Source: Atriophallophorus winterbourni
Lineage: Eukaryota; Platyhelminthes; Trematoda; Plagiorchiida; Microphallidae
Assembly: GCA_013407085.1 (NCBI GenBank)
Contig: JACCGJ010020111.1
Span: 16,601 to 80,600, forward strand
Direction: 5' to 3'
DNA: 64,000 nt
Part shown: positions 24,469-36,157 of the stretch, one piece after another
Position numbering within the stretch: position 1 is the first letter of the stretch
Layout of the letters: each line of letters begins with the position of its first letter
The notes under the pieces: model-generated
The model's input: the letters and a program-made list of their open reading frames with translations, nothing else
What the model was told of the DNA's origin: nothing
Database searches by the model: none
Translations under genes and position numbers: made by a program

Positions 24469-27170
24469 CAGCCCAAAAGCTACAAACGTTTTAATCCAAT
24501 CTGAGTTCGACAATGTTCAAACTAATCAGACCTGACAATGCTTGATCTCTCAGTCCCCAAACTATAAACATTTTGAACCAATCTGGGATCCACAATGTTT
24601 GAACCATTCATAGCTAGCGATGCCTAATATTTCAGTCGAAACACTACAAACGTTTCACACCAATATGAGCTAGACAATGTTTGAACTAAACAAAGGTGAC
24701 AATTTATAATATTTAAGTCCGAAAATTACAAATATTTTGAACCAATCTGAGTTCGACAATGCTTAAACAAATCAGACCTCACAATGCCTAATATTTCAGT
24801 CCAAAAACTACAAACCGTTCGAAGCAATATACGATCGACAATGTTTGAGCAAATCAGAGCTGACAATGCTTTATATTTCAGTCTGAAAAATACAAATGTT
24901 TCGAACCGAGCTGAGGTCGACAATGTTTGAACCAATTAGAGCTGACAATGCCCAATATTTCAGTCCAAAAACTAAAAACGTTTTGAACCAATCTCAGATC
25001 GAAAATGTTTAAACCAATCAGACCTGACATTACTTAATATTTCTGTCCAAAAACTACAAACCGTTTCAAACAATATAAGATCGACAAAGTTCAAACCAAT
25101 CAGAGCTGACAAAGCCTAATATTTCAGTTCAAAAGATAGAACCGTTTTGAACCAATCTGAGTTCGACAATGTTCAAACTAATCAGACCTGACAATGCTTG
25201 ATCTCTCAGTCCCCAAACTATAAACATTTTGAACCAATCTGGGATCGACAAAGTGTCAACCAATCATAGCTAGCGATGCTTATTATTTCAGTCGAAACAC
25301 AACAAACGTTTCACACCAATCTGATATCGACAATGTTTGAACTAAACAAAGCTGATAATTTATAATATTTTAGTCCGAGAACTAAAAATATTTTGAACCA
25401 ATCTGATTTCGATAATGTTTAAGCAAATCAGACCTGATAATGCCTAATATTCCAGTCCAAAAACTAAAAACCGTTTGAACCAATATAAGATCGACAATGT
25501 TTGAAGAAATCAGAGCTGACAATGCTTAATATTTTGGTTTGAAAACTACAAACGTTTCGAACCAATCTAAAATCGACAATGTTTGAACCAATTAGACCTG
25601 ACAATGCCCAATATTTTAGTCCAAAAACTAAAAACGTTTTGAACCAACCTCAGATCGACAATGTTCAAACCAATCAGACCTGACATTACTTAATATTTCT
25701 GTCCAAAAACTACAAACCGTTTCAAACAATATAAGATCGACAAAGTTTAAACCAATCAGAGCTGACAAAACCTTATATTTCAGTCCAAGAGATAGAAACG
25801 TTTTGAACCAATCTGAGTTCGAAAATGTTCAAACTAATCAGACCTGACAATGCTTGATCTCTCAGTCCCCAAACTATAAACATTTTGAACAAATTTGGGA
25901 TCGACAAAGTTTGAACCAATCATAGCTAGCGATGCTTATTATTTCAGTCGAAACACAACAAACGTTTCACACCAATCTGATATCGACAATGTTTGGACTA
26001 AACATAGCTGATAATTTATAATATTTTAGTCCGAGAACTAAAAATATTTTGAACCAATCTGAGTTCGACAATGTTTAAGCAAATCAGACCTGATAATGCC
26101 TAATAATCCAGTCCAAAAACTAAAAACCGTTTGAACCAATATAAGATCGACAATGTTTGAAGAAATCAGAGCTGACAATGTTTAATATTTAAGTTCAAGA
26201 ACTACAAACGTTTCGAACCAATCTGAAATGGACAATATTTGAACCAATCAGAGCTGAAAATGCTTAATAATTCAGTCCTGGAACTACAAACGTTTTGAAA
26301 GAATCTGAGATCGAGAACGTTCAAATCAATCAGAGCTGGCAATGTTTGAACTAAACAAACCTGGTAATGCATAATATTTTCTTCTAAAAACTACAAACAT
26401 TTTGAATCAATCAGAGCTGACAACGCATATTATTTCGGTGAAAAAACTACAACCGTTGTGAACCAATCTGAATTCGACAATGTTTGAATTAATCATAGCT
26501 GACAATGCTCCATAATTCAATCTAAAATCTACAAACCTTTTGAACCAATCTAAGATCGACAATGCTTAAACCAATCAGAGGTAACAATTCTTCATATTTC
26601 AGTTCGAAAATTTCAAATGTTTCGAACCTATCTGAGGTCGACAATGTTTGAATCAATCAGAGCTGAAGATGCTTGATATGTCAGTTTGAAAACTACAAAC
26701 GTTTTGAACCAATCTGAGTTCGACAATGTTTGAATTAATCATAGCTGACAATGCTTTATATTTCAGTCTAAAAACTACAAATGTTTTGAACCAATCTGAG
26801 GTCGACAATTTTTGAACCAATTAGAGCTGACAATGCTCGATATTTCAGTTCAAAAACTACAAACATTTTAAACCAATCTGAGATCGACATTGTTTAAACC
26901 TATCACATCTGTCAATGTTGAATATTTTAGTCCAAAATAAAAACGTTTGAACCAATATAAGATCGACAAAGTTCGAACAAATCAGAGCTGACAAAGCCTG
27001 GTATTTCATTCCAAAAGCTACAAACGTTTCAAGCCTATCTCAGATCGACAATGTTCAAACTAATCAGACCTGACAATGCTTGATCTCGCAGTCCACAAAC
27101 TACAAACATTTTGAACCAATCTGAGATCGACAATGTTCGAACCAATCAATGCTAACAATGCTCAATATTT
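24432..27170 (+). repeat. B-to-C transition with a 657-bp tandem 8-mer
   Basis: This mosaic joins B to C. CTGATATCGA lies at 25,321 and 25,978, so 25,000-26,200 holds two copies of an 8-monomer unit of 657 bp, with variants CATAGCTAGCGATGC and GATAATTTATAATATTTT. These variants recur near 28,910, 31,730 and 35,200, so the unit is part of HOR C. From about 26,470 to 27,170 the text returns to Q tail: ATCTAAAATCTACAAACC at 26,520 matches 13,531, spacing 12,989 bp. No gene is visible. Confidence 0.8.
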
Positions 27171-27207
27171 CAGTCGGAAGACTACAAACAGACAAAGCCT
27201 AATATTT
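27171..27207 (+). repeat. 37-bp truncated monomer, HOR marker 5
   Basis: Same scar, 2,739 bp after marker 4; starts HOR C copy 0. Confidence 0.9.
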
Positions 27208-29173
27208 CAGCTCAAAAGCTACAAACGTTTTGATCCAATCTGAGTTCGACAATGTTCGAACTAATCAGACCTGACAATGCTTGATCTCTCAGTCCCCAAA
27301 CTATGAACATTTTGAACCAATCTGGGATCGACAATGTTTGAACCATTCATAGCTAGCGATGCCTAATATTTCAGTCGAAACACTACAAAAGTTTCACACC
27401 AATCTGGGATAGACAATGTTTGAACTAAACAAAGGTGACAATTTATAATATTTTAGTCCGAAAATTACAAATATTTCGAACCAATCTGAGTTCGACAATG
27501 CTTAAAAAAATCAGACCTCACAATGCTTAATATTTCAGTCCAAAAACTACAAACCGTTCGAAGCAATATAAGATCGACAATGTTTGAGCAAATCAGAGCT
27601 GACAATGTTCCAACTAAACAAACCTGGAAATGCATAATATTTTCGTCTAAAAACTACAAACATTTTGAACCAACCAGAGCTGACAACGCTTATTATTTCA
27701 GTGAAAAAACTACAACCGTTGTGAACCAATCTGAGTTCGACAATGCTTAAACAAATCAGACCTCACAATGCTTGATATTTCAGTCCAAAAACTACAAACC
27801 GTTCGAAGCAATATAAGATCGACAAAGATTGAGCAAATCAGAGCTGACAATGTTTGAACTAAACAAACCTGGCAATGCATAATATATTCGTCTAAAAACT
27901 ACAAACATTTTGAATCAACCAGAGCTTACAACGCTCAATATTTCAGTTTGAAAATTACAAATGTTTCGAACCAATCTAAGGTCGACAATGTTTGAATCAA
28001 TCAGAGCCGAAAAAGCTTGCTATGTTAGTTTGAAAACTACAAACGTTTTGAACCAATTTGAGTTCGACAATGTTTGAAATGATCACAACTGACAATGCTC
28101 CATAATCCAGTCTGAAAATTTCAAACGTTGCACATCAATCTAAAATCGACAATATTTGAAATATTCAGAGCTGACAATGCTTAATATTTCAGTCCAAAAA
28201 CTACGAACGTTTTAAACCTGTCTGAGCTCGACAAATTTTGAACCAATCAGACCTGACAATGCCTAAAATTTCAGTCTCAAAACTACAAACGTCTTAAACC
28301 AATCTGAGATCGACAATGTTTAAACCAATCAGAGGTAACAATTCTTTATATTTCAGTCCGGAAATTACAAATGTTTCTAACCAATCTGAGGTCGACAATG
28401 TTTGAACCAATCAGAGCTGACAATGCTTGATATTTTAGTTCGAAAACTACAAACGTTTCGAACCAATCTGAGATCGACAATGTTTGAACCAATCAGAGCT
28501 GACAATGCTTTATATTTCATTCTAAAAACTACAAATGTTTCGAACCAATCTGAGGTCGACAATGTTTGAACCAATTAGAGCTGACAATGCTCAATATTTC
28601 AGTCCAAAAACTAAAAACGTTTTAAACCAATCTCAGATCGACAATGTTTGAACCAATCAGACCTGACAAGACTTAATATCTCTGTCCAAAAACTACAAAC
28701 CGTTTGGAACAATATAAGATCGACAAAGTTCAAACCAATCAGAGCTGACAAAGCCCAATATTTCAGTCCAATAGCTAGAAACGTTTTAAACCAATCTGAG
28801 TTCGACAATGTTCAAACTAATCAGACTTGACAATGCTTCATCTCTCAGTCCCCAAACTATAGACATTTTTAACCAATCTGGGATCGACAAAGTTTGAACC
28901 AATCATAGCTAGCGATGCCTAATATTTCAGTCGAAACACAACAAACGTTTCACATCAATCTGATATCGACAATGTTTGGACTAAACGAAGCTGATAATTT
29001 ATAATATTTTAGTCCGATAACTAAAAATATTGTGAACCAATCTGAGTTCGACAATGTTCAAACTAATCAGACCTGACAATGCTTGATCTCGCAGTTCACA
29101 AACTACAAACATTTTGAACCAATCTGAGATCGACACTGTTCGAACCAATCAATGCTAAAAATGCTCAATATTT
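27171..29173 (+). repeat. Region C HOR, short copy 0
   Basis: A partial form of the region C unit, 2,003 bp from marker to marker. Matching segments lie 2,003 bp further on near 29,526, then at 1,922 bp near 30,300, because copy 1 lacks one monomer here (the CTGTCTGAGCTCGAC monomer near 28,220). It ends with the CTGATATCGAC segment near 28,960, which in longer copies comes later. Confidence 0.8.
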
Positions 29174-29210
29174 CAGTCGGAAGACTACAAACAGACAAAG
29201 CCTAATATTT
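29174..29210 (+). repeat. 37-bp truncated monomer, HOR marker 6
   Basis: Same scar; 3,474 bp before marker 7. Confidence 0.9.
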
Positions 29211-29791
29211 CAGACCAAAAGCTACAAACGTTTTAATCCAATCTGAGTTCGGCAATGTTTGAACTAATCAGACCTGACAATGCTTGATCTCTCAGTCCCC
29301 AAACTATAAACATTTTGAACCAATCTGGGATCGACAATGTTTGAACCAATCGTAGCTAGCGATGCCTAATATTTCAGTCGAAACACTACAAACGTTTCAC
29401 ACCAATCTGGGATAGACAATGTTTGAACTAAACAAAGGTGACAATTTATAATATTTTAGTTCGAAAATTACAAATATTTCGAACCAATCTGAGTTCGACA
29501 ATGCTTAAACAAATCAGACCTTACAATGCTTAATATTTCAGTCCGAAAACTACAAACCGTTCGAAGCAATATAAGATCGACAATGTTTGAGCAAATCAGA
29601 GCTGACAATGTTCGAACTAAACAAACCTGGTTATGCATAATATTTTCGTCTAAAAACTACAAACATTTTGAACCAACCAGAGCTGACAACGCTTATTATT
29701 TCAGTGAAAAAACTACAACCGTTGTGAACCAATCTGAGTTCGACAATGCTTAAACAAATCAGACCTCACAATGCTTGATATTTCAGTCCAA

Positions 29792-29954
29792 AAACTACAA
29801 ACCGTTCGAAGCAATATAAGATCGACAAAGATTGAGCAAATCAGAGCTGACAATGTTCGAACTAAACAAACCTGGCAATGCATAATATTTTCGTCTAAAA
29901 ACTACAAACATTTTAAATCAACCAGAGCTTACAACGCTCAATATTTCAGTCCGA
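29792..29954 (+). repeat. 107-bp monomer followed by a 56-bp monomer
   Basis: Counting from one AAACTAC word to the next gives 107 bp (29,792-29,898) and then 56 bp (29,899-29,954). The long one has three sub-unit starts in a row (GAAGCAATAT, GAGCAAATCAGAG, GAACTAAACAAACC); the short one has only one (AAATCAACCAGAGC). Together they make 163 bp, close to two normal monomers. The same pair recurs in each region C copy, for example near 27,545-27,710, 33,013-33,180 and 36,486-36,650. Confidence 0.88.
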
Positions 29955-32647
29955 AAATTACAAATGTTTCGAACCAATCTGAGGTCGACAATTTTTGAAT
30001 CAATCAGAGCTGAAAATGCTTGCTATGTTAATTTGGAAAACTACAAACGTTTTGAACCAATCTGAGTTCGACAATGTTTGAAATGATCACAACTGACAAT
30101 GCTCCATAATCCAGTCTAAAAATTTCAAACGTTGCACATCAATCTAAAAACGACAATATTTGAAATAATCAGAGCTGACAATGCTTAATATTTCAGTCTC
30201 AAAACTACAAACGTCTTAAACCAATCTGAGATCGACAATGTTTGAACCAATCAGAGGTAAAAATTCTCTATATTTCAGTCCGGAAATTACAAATGTTTTT
30301 AACCAATCTGAGGTCGACAATGCTTGAACCAATCAGAGCTGACAATGCTTGATATTTAAGTTCGAAAACTACAAACGTTTCGAACCAATCTGAGATCGAA
30401 AATGTTTGAAGCAATCAGAGCTGACAATGCTTTATATTTCAGTCGTAAAACTACAAATGTTTCGAACCAATCTGAGGTCGACAATGTTTGAACCAATTAG
30501 AGCTGACAATGCTCAATATTTCAGTCCAAAAACTAAAAACGTTTTAAACCAATCTGAGATCGACAATGTTTAAACCAATCAGACCTGACAATACTTAATA
30601 TTTCTTTCCAAAAACTACAAACCGTTCGAAGCAATATAAGATCGACAAAGATTGAGCAAATCAGAGGTGACAATGTTTGAACTAAACAGACCTGGCAATG
30701 CACAATATTTTCGTCTAAAAACTACAAACATTTTGAATCAACCAGAGCTTACAACGCTCAATATTTCAGTCCGAAAATACAAATGTTTCGAACCAATCTA
30801 AGGTCGACAATGTTCGAATCAATCAGAGCCGAAAATGCTTGCTATGTTAGTTTGAAAACTACAAACGTTTCGAACCAATCTGAGTTCGACAATGTTTGAA
30901 ATGATCACAACTGCCATGCTCCATAATTCAGTCTGAAAATTTCAAACGTTGCACATCAATCTGAAATCGACAATATTTAAAATAATCAGAGCTGACAATG
31001 CTTAATATTTCAGTCCAAAAACTACAGACGTTTTAAACCTGTCTGAGCTCGACAAATTTTGAACCAATCAGACCTGACAATGCTTAAAATTTCTATCTCA
31101 GAACTACAAACGTCTTGAACCAGTCTGAGATCGACAATGTTTAAACGAATCCGAGGTAACAATTCTTTATATTTCGGTCCGGAAATTACAAATGTTTTCA
31201 ACCAATTTGAGGTCGACAATGTTTGAACCAATCAGAGCTGACAATGCTTGATATTTTAGTTCGAAAACTACGAAGGTTTCTAACTAATATGAGATCGACA
31301 ATGTTTGAACCAATCAGAGCTGACAATGCTTTATATTTCAGTCTAAAAACTACAAATGTTTTGAACCAATCTGAGGTCGACAATGTTTGAACCAATTAGA
31401 GCTGACAATGCTCAATATTTCAGTCCAAAAACTAAAAACGTTCTAAACCAATCTCAGATCGACAATGTTTGAACCAATCAGACCTGACAATACTTAATAT
31501 CTCTGTCTAAAAACTACAAACCGTTTGAAACAATATAAGATCGACAAAGTTCAAACTAATCAGAGCTGACAAAGCCCAATATTTCAGTCCAATAGCTAGA
31601 AACGTTTTGAACCAATCTGAGTTCGACAATGTTCAAACTAATCAGACTTGACAATGCTTCATCTCTCAGTCCCCAAACTATAGACATTTCTAACCAATAT
31701 GGGATCGACAAAGTTTGAAACAATCATAGCTAGCGATGCTTATTATTTCAGTCGAAACACAACAAACGTTTCACACCAATCTGATATCGACAATGTTTGG
31801 ACAAAACGAAGCTGATAATTTATAATATTTTAGTCCGAGAACTAAAAATATTTTGAACCAATCTGAGTTCGACAATGTTTAGGCAAATCAGACCTGATAA
31901 TGCCTAATATTTCAGTCCAAAAACTACAAACCGTTTGAACAAATATAAGATCGACAATGTTTGAACAAATCAGAGCTTACAATGCTCAATATTTAAGTTC
32001 AAAAACTACAAACGTTTCGAACCAATCTGAAATGGACAATATTTGAACCAATCAGACCTGACAATGCTTAATAATTCAGTCCTGGAACTACAAACGTTTT
32101 GAAAGAATCTGAGATCGAGAACGTTCTAATCAATCAGAGCTGACAATGTTTGAACTAAACAAACCTGGTAATGCATAATAATTTCGTCTAAAAACTACAA
32201 ACATTTTGAATCAACCAGAGCTGACAACGCATAATATTCCAGTTTTAAAACTACAAATGTTTTGAACCAATCTGAGGTCGACAATTTTTGAACCAATTAG
32301 AGCTGACAATGCTCGATATTTCAGTTGAAAAACTACAAACGTTTTAAACCAATCTGAGATCGACATTGTTTAAACCTATCAGACCTGTCAATATTGGATA
32401 TTTCAGTCCAAAATAAAAACCGTTTGAACCAATATAAGATCGACAAAGTTCGAAGCAATCAGAGCTGACAAAGCCTAATATTTCATTTCAAAAGCTACAA
32501 ACGTTTCAAGCCTATCTCAGATCGACAATGTTCAAACTAATCAGACCTGACAATGCTTGATCTCGCAGTCCACAAACTACAAACATTTTGAACTAATCTG
32601 AGATCGACAATGTCCGAACCAATCAATGCTAACAATGCTCAATATTT

Positions 32648-32684
32648 CAGTCGGAAGACTACAAACAGACAAAGCCTAATATTT
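32648..32684 (+). repeat. 37-bp truncated monomer, HOR marker 7
   Basis: Same scar; exactly 3,473 bp before marker 8. Confidence 0.9.
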
Positions 32685-35600
32685 CAGCCCAAAAGCTACA
32701 AACATTTCAATCCAATCTGAGTTCGACATTGTTCGAACTAATCAGACCTGACAATGCTTGATCTCTCAGTCCCCAAACTATGAACATTTTGAACCAATCT
32801 GGGATCGACAATGTTTGAACCATTCATAGCTAGCGATGCCTAATATTTCAGTCGAAACACTACAAACGTTTCACACCAATCTGAGATAGACAATGTTTAA
32901 ACTAAACAAAGGTGACAATTTATAATATTTTAGTCCGAAAATTACAAATATTTCGAACCAATCTGAGTTCGACAATGCTTGAACAAATTAGACCTCACAA
33001 TGCTTAATATTTCAGTCCAAAAACTACAAATTGTTCGAAGCAATATAAGATCGACAATGTTTGAGCAAATCAGAGGTGACAATGTTCGAACTAAACAAAC
33101 CTGGAAATGCATAATATTCTCGTCTAAAAACTACAAACATTTTGAACCAACCAGAGCTGACAACGCCTATTATTTCAGTGAAAAAACTACAACCGTTGTG
33201 AACCAATCTGAGTTCGACAATGCTTAAACAAATCAGACCTCACAATGCTTGATATTTCAGTCCAAAAACTACAAACCGTTCGAAGCAATATAAGATCGAC
33301 AAAGATTGAGCAAATCAGAGCTGACAATGTTTGAACTAAACAAACCTGGCAATGCATAATATATTCGTCTAAAAACTACAAACATTTTGAATCAACCAGA
33401 GCTTACAACGCTCAATATTTCAGTTTGAAAATTACAAATGTTTCGAACCAATCTAAGGTCGACAATGTTTGAATCAATCAGAGCTGAAAATGCTTGCTAT
33501 GTTAGTTTGAAAACTACAAACGTTTTGAACCAATCTGAGTTCGACAATGTTCGAAATGATCACAACTGACAATGCTCCATAATCCAGTCTAAAAATTTCA
33601 AACGTTGCACATCAATCTAAAATCGACAATATTTAAAATAATCAGAGCTGACAATGCTTAATATTTCAGTCTCAAAACTACAAACGTCTTGAACCAATCT
33701 GAGATCGACAATGTTTGAACCAATCAGAGGTAACAATTCTTTATATTTCAGTCCGGAAATTACAAATGTTTTTAACCAATCTGAGGTCGACAATGTTTGA
33801 ACCAATCAGAGCTGACAATGCTTGATATTTTTGTTCGAAAACTACAAACGTTTCGAACCAATCTGAGATCGACAATGTTTGAACCAATCAGAGCTGACAA
33901 TGCTTTATATTTCAGTCTTGAAACTACAAATGTTTCGAACCAATCTGAGGTCGACAATGTTTGAACCAATTAGAGCTGACAATGCTCAATATTTCAGTCC
34001 AAAAACTAAAAACGTTTTAAACCAATCTGAGATCGACAATGTTTAAACCAATCAGACCTGACAATACTTAATATTTCTTTCCAAAAACTACAAACCGTTC
34101 GAAGCAATATAAGATCGACAAAGATTGAGCAAATCAGAGGTGACAATGTTTGAACTAAACAAACCTGGCAATGCACAATATTTTCGTCTAAAAACTACAA
34201 ACATTTTGAATCAACCAGAGCTTACAACGCTCAATATTCCAGTCCGAAAATACAAATGTTTCGAACCAATCTAAGGTCGACAATGTTTGAATCAATCAGA
34301 GCCGAAAATGCTTGCTATGTTAGTTTGAAAACTACAAACGTTTCGAACCAATCTGAGTTCGACAATGTTTGAAATGATCACAACTGCCATGCTCCATAAT
34401 TCAGTCTAAAAATTTCAAACGTTGCACATCAATCTGAAATCGACAATATTTAAAATAATCAGAGCTGACAATGCTTAATATTTCAGTCCAAAAACTACAG
34501 ACGTTTTAAACCTGTCTGAGCTCGACAAATTTTGAACCAATCAGACCTGACAATGCTTAAAATTTCAGTCTCAAAACTACAAACGTTTTGAACCAGTCTG
34601 AGATCGACAATGTTTAAACCAATCAGAGGTAACAATTCTTTATATTTCGGTCCGGAAATTACAAATGTTTTCAACCAATTTGAGGTCGACAATGTTTGAA
34701 CCAATCAGAGCTGACAATGCTTGATATTTTAGTTCGAAAACTACGAAGGTTTCTAACTAATATGAGATCGACAATGTTTGAACCAATCAGAGCTGACAAT
34801 GCTTTATATTTCAGTCTAAAAACTACAAATGTTTTGAACCAATCTGAGGTCGACAATGTTTGAACCAATTAGAGCTGACAATGCTCAATATTTCAGTCCA
34901 AAAACTAAAAACGTTCTAAACCAATCTCAGATCGACAATGTTTGAACCAATCAGACCTGACAATACTTAATATCTCTGTCTAAAAACTACAAACCGTTTG
35001 AAACAATATAAGATCGACAAAGTTCAAACTAATCAGAGCTGACAAAGCCCAATATTTCAGTCCAATAGCTAGAAACGTTTTGAACCAATCTGAGTTCGAC
35101 AATGTTCAAACTAATCAGACTTGACAATGCTTCATCTCTCAGTCCCCAAACTATAGACATTTCTAACCAATATGGGATCGACAAAGTTTGAAACAATCAT
35201 AGCTAGCGATGCTTATTATTTCAGTCGAAACACAACAAACGTTTCACACCAATCTGATATCGACAATGTTTGGACAAAACGAAGCTGATAATTTATAATA
35301 TTTTAGTCCGAGAACTAAAAATATTTTGAACCAATCTGAGTTCGACAATGTTTAGGCAAATCAGACCTGATAATGCCTAATATTTCAGTCCAAAAACTAC
35401 AAACCGTTTGAACAAATATAAGATCGACAATGTTTGAACAAATCAGAGCTTACAATGCTCAATATTTAAGTTCAAAAACTACAAACGTTTCGAACCAATC
35501 TGAAATGGACAATATTTGAACCAATCAGACCTGACAATGCTTAATAATTCAGTCCTGGAACTACAAACGTTTTGAAAGAATCTGAGATCGAGAACGTTCT

Positions 35601-36120
35601 AATCAATCAGAGCTGACAATGTTTGAACTAAACAAACCTGGTAATGCATAATAATTTCGTCTAAAAACTACAAACATTTTGAATCAACCAGAGCTGACAA
35701 CGCATAATATTCCAGTTTTAAAACTACAAATGTTTTGAACCAATCTGAGGTCGACAATTTTTGAACCAATTAGAGCTGACAATGCTCGATATTTCAGTTG
35801 AAAAACTACAAACGTTTTAAACCAATCTGAGATCGACATTGTTTAAACCTATCAGACCTGTCAATATTGGATATTTCAGTCCAAAATAAAAACCGTTTGA
35901 ACCAATATAAGATCGACAAAGTTCGAAGCAATCAGAGCTGACAAAGCCTAATATTTCATTTCAAAAGCTACAAACGTTTCAAGCCTATCTCAGATCGACA
36001 ATGTTCAAACTAATCAGACCTGACAATGCTTGATCTCGCAGTCCACAAACTACAAACATTTTGAACTAATCTGAGATCGACAATGTCCGAACCAATCAAT
36101 GCTAACAATGCTCAATATTT
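32648..36120 (+). repeat. Region C HOR, copy 2 (3,473 bp)
   Basis: Central full copy. It aligns to copy 3 at a constant 3,473 bp from its start to about 34,960, and to copy 1 at 3,473-3,474 bp along its length. Inside it, a unit beginning CTACAAACCGTTCGAAG is repeated at 33,269 and 34,088 (819 bp); further on the same pair is 899 bp apart (near 33,772 and 34,671) because the second copy has one extra monomer, the CTGTCTGAGCTCGAC one. Confidence 0.9.
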
Positions 36121-36157
36121 CAGTCGGAAGACTACAAACAGACAAAGCCTAATATTT
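36121..36157 (+). repeat. 37-bp truncated monomer, HOR marker 8
   Basis: Last copy of the scar seen in the window. Regions D, E and F lack it. Confidence 0.9.

Larger units (their letters stand above)
29174..32647 (+). repeat. Region C HOR, copy 1 (3,474 bp)
   Basis: First full copy of the 3.47-kb unit. Text from about 30,600 to 32,640 matches 34,078 to 36,113 with only scattered single-base differences. Earlier parts (about 29,400-30,550) are a little more different from copy 2, for example GAAAATGTTTGAAGCAATC near 30,396 against GACAATGTTTGAACCAATC. The unit carries both 107-bp and 56-bp monomers. Confidence 0.88.
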
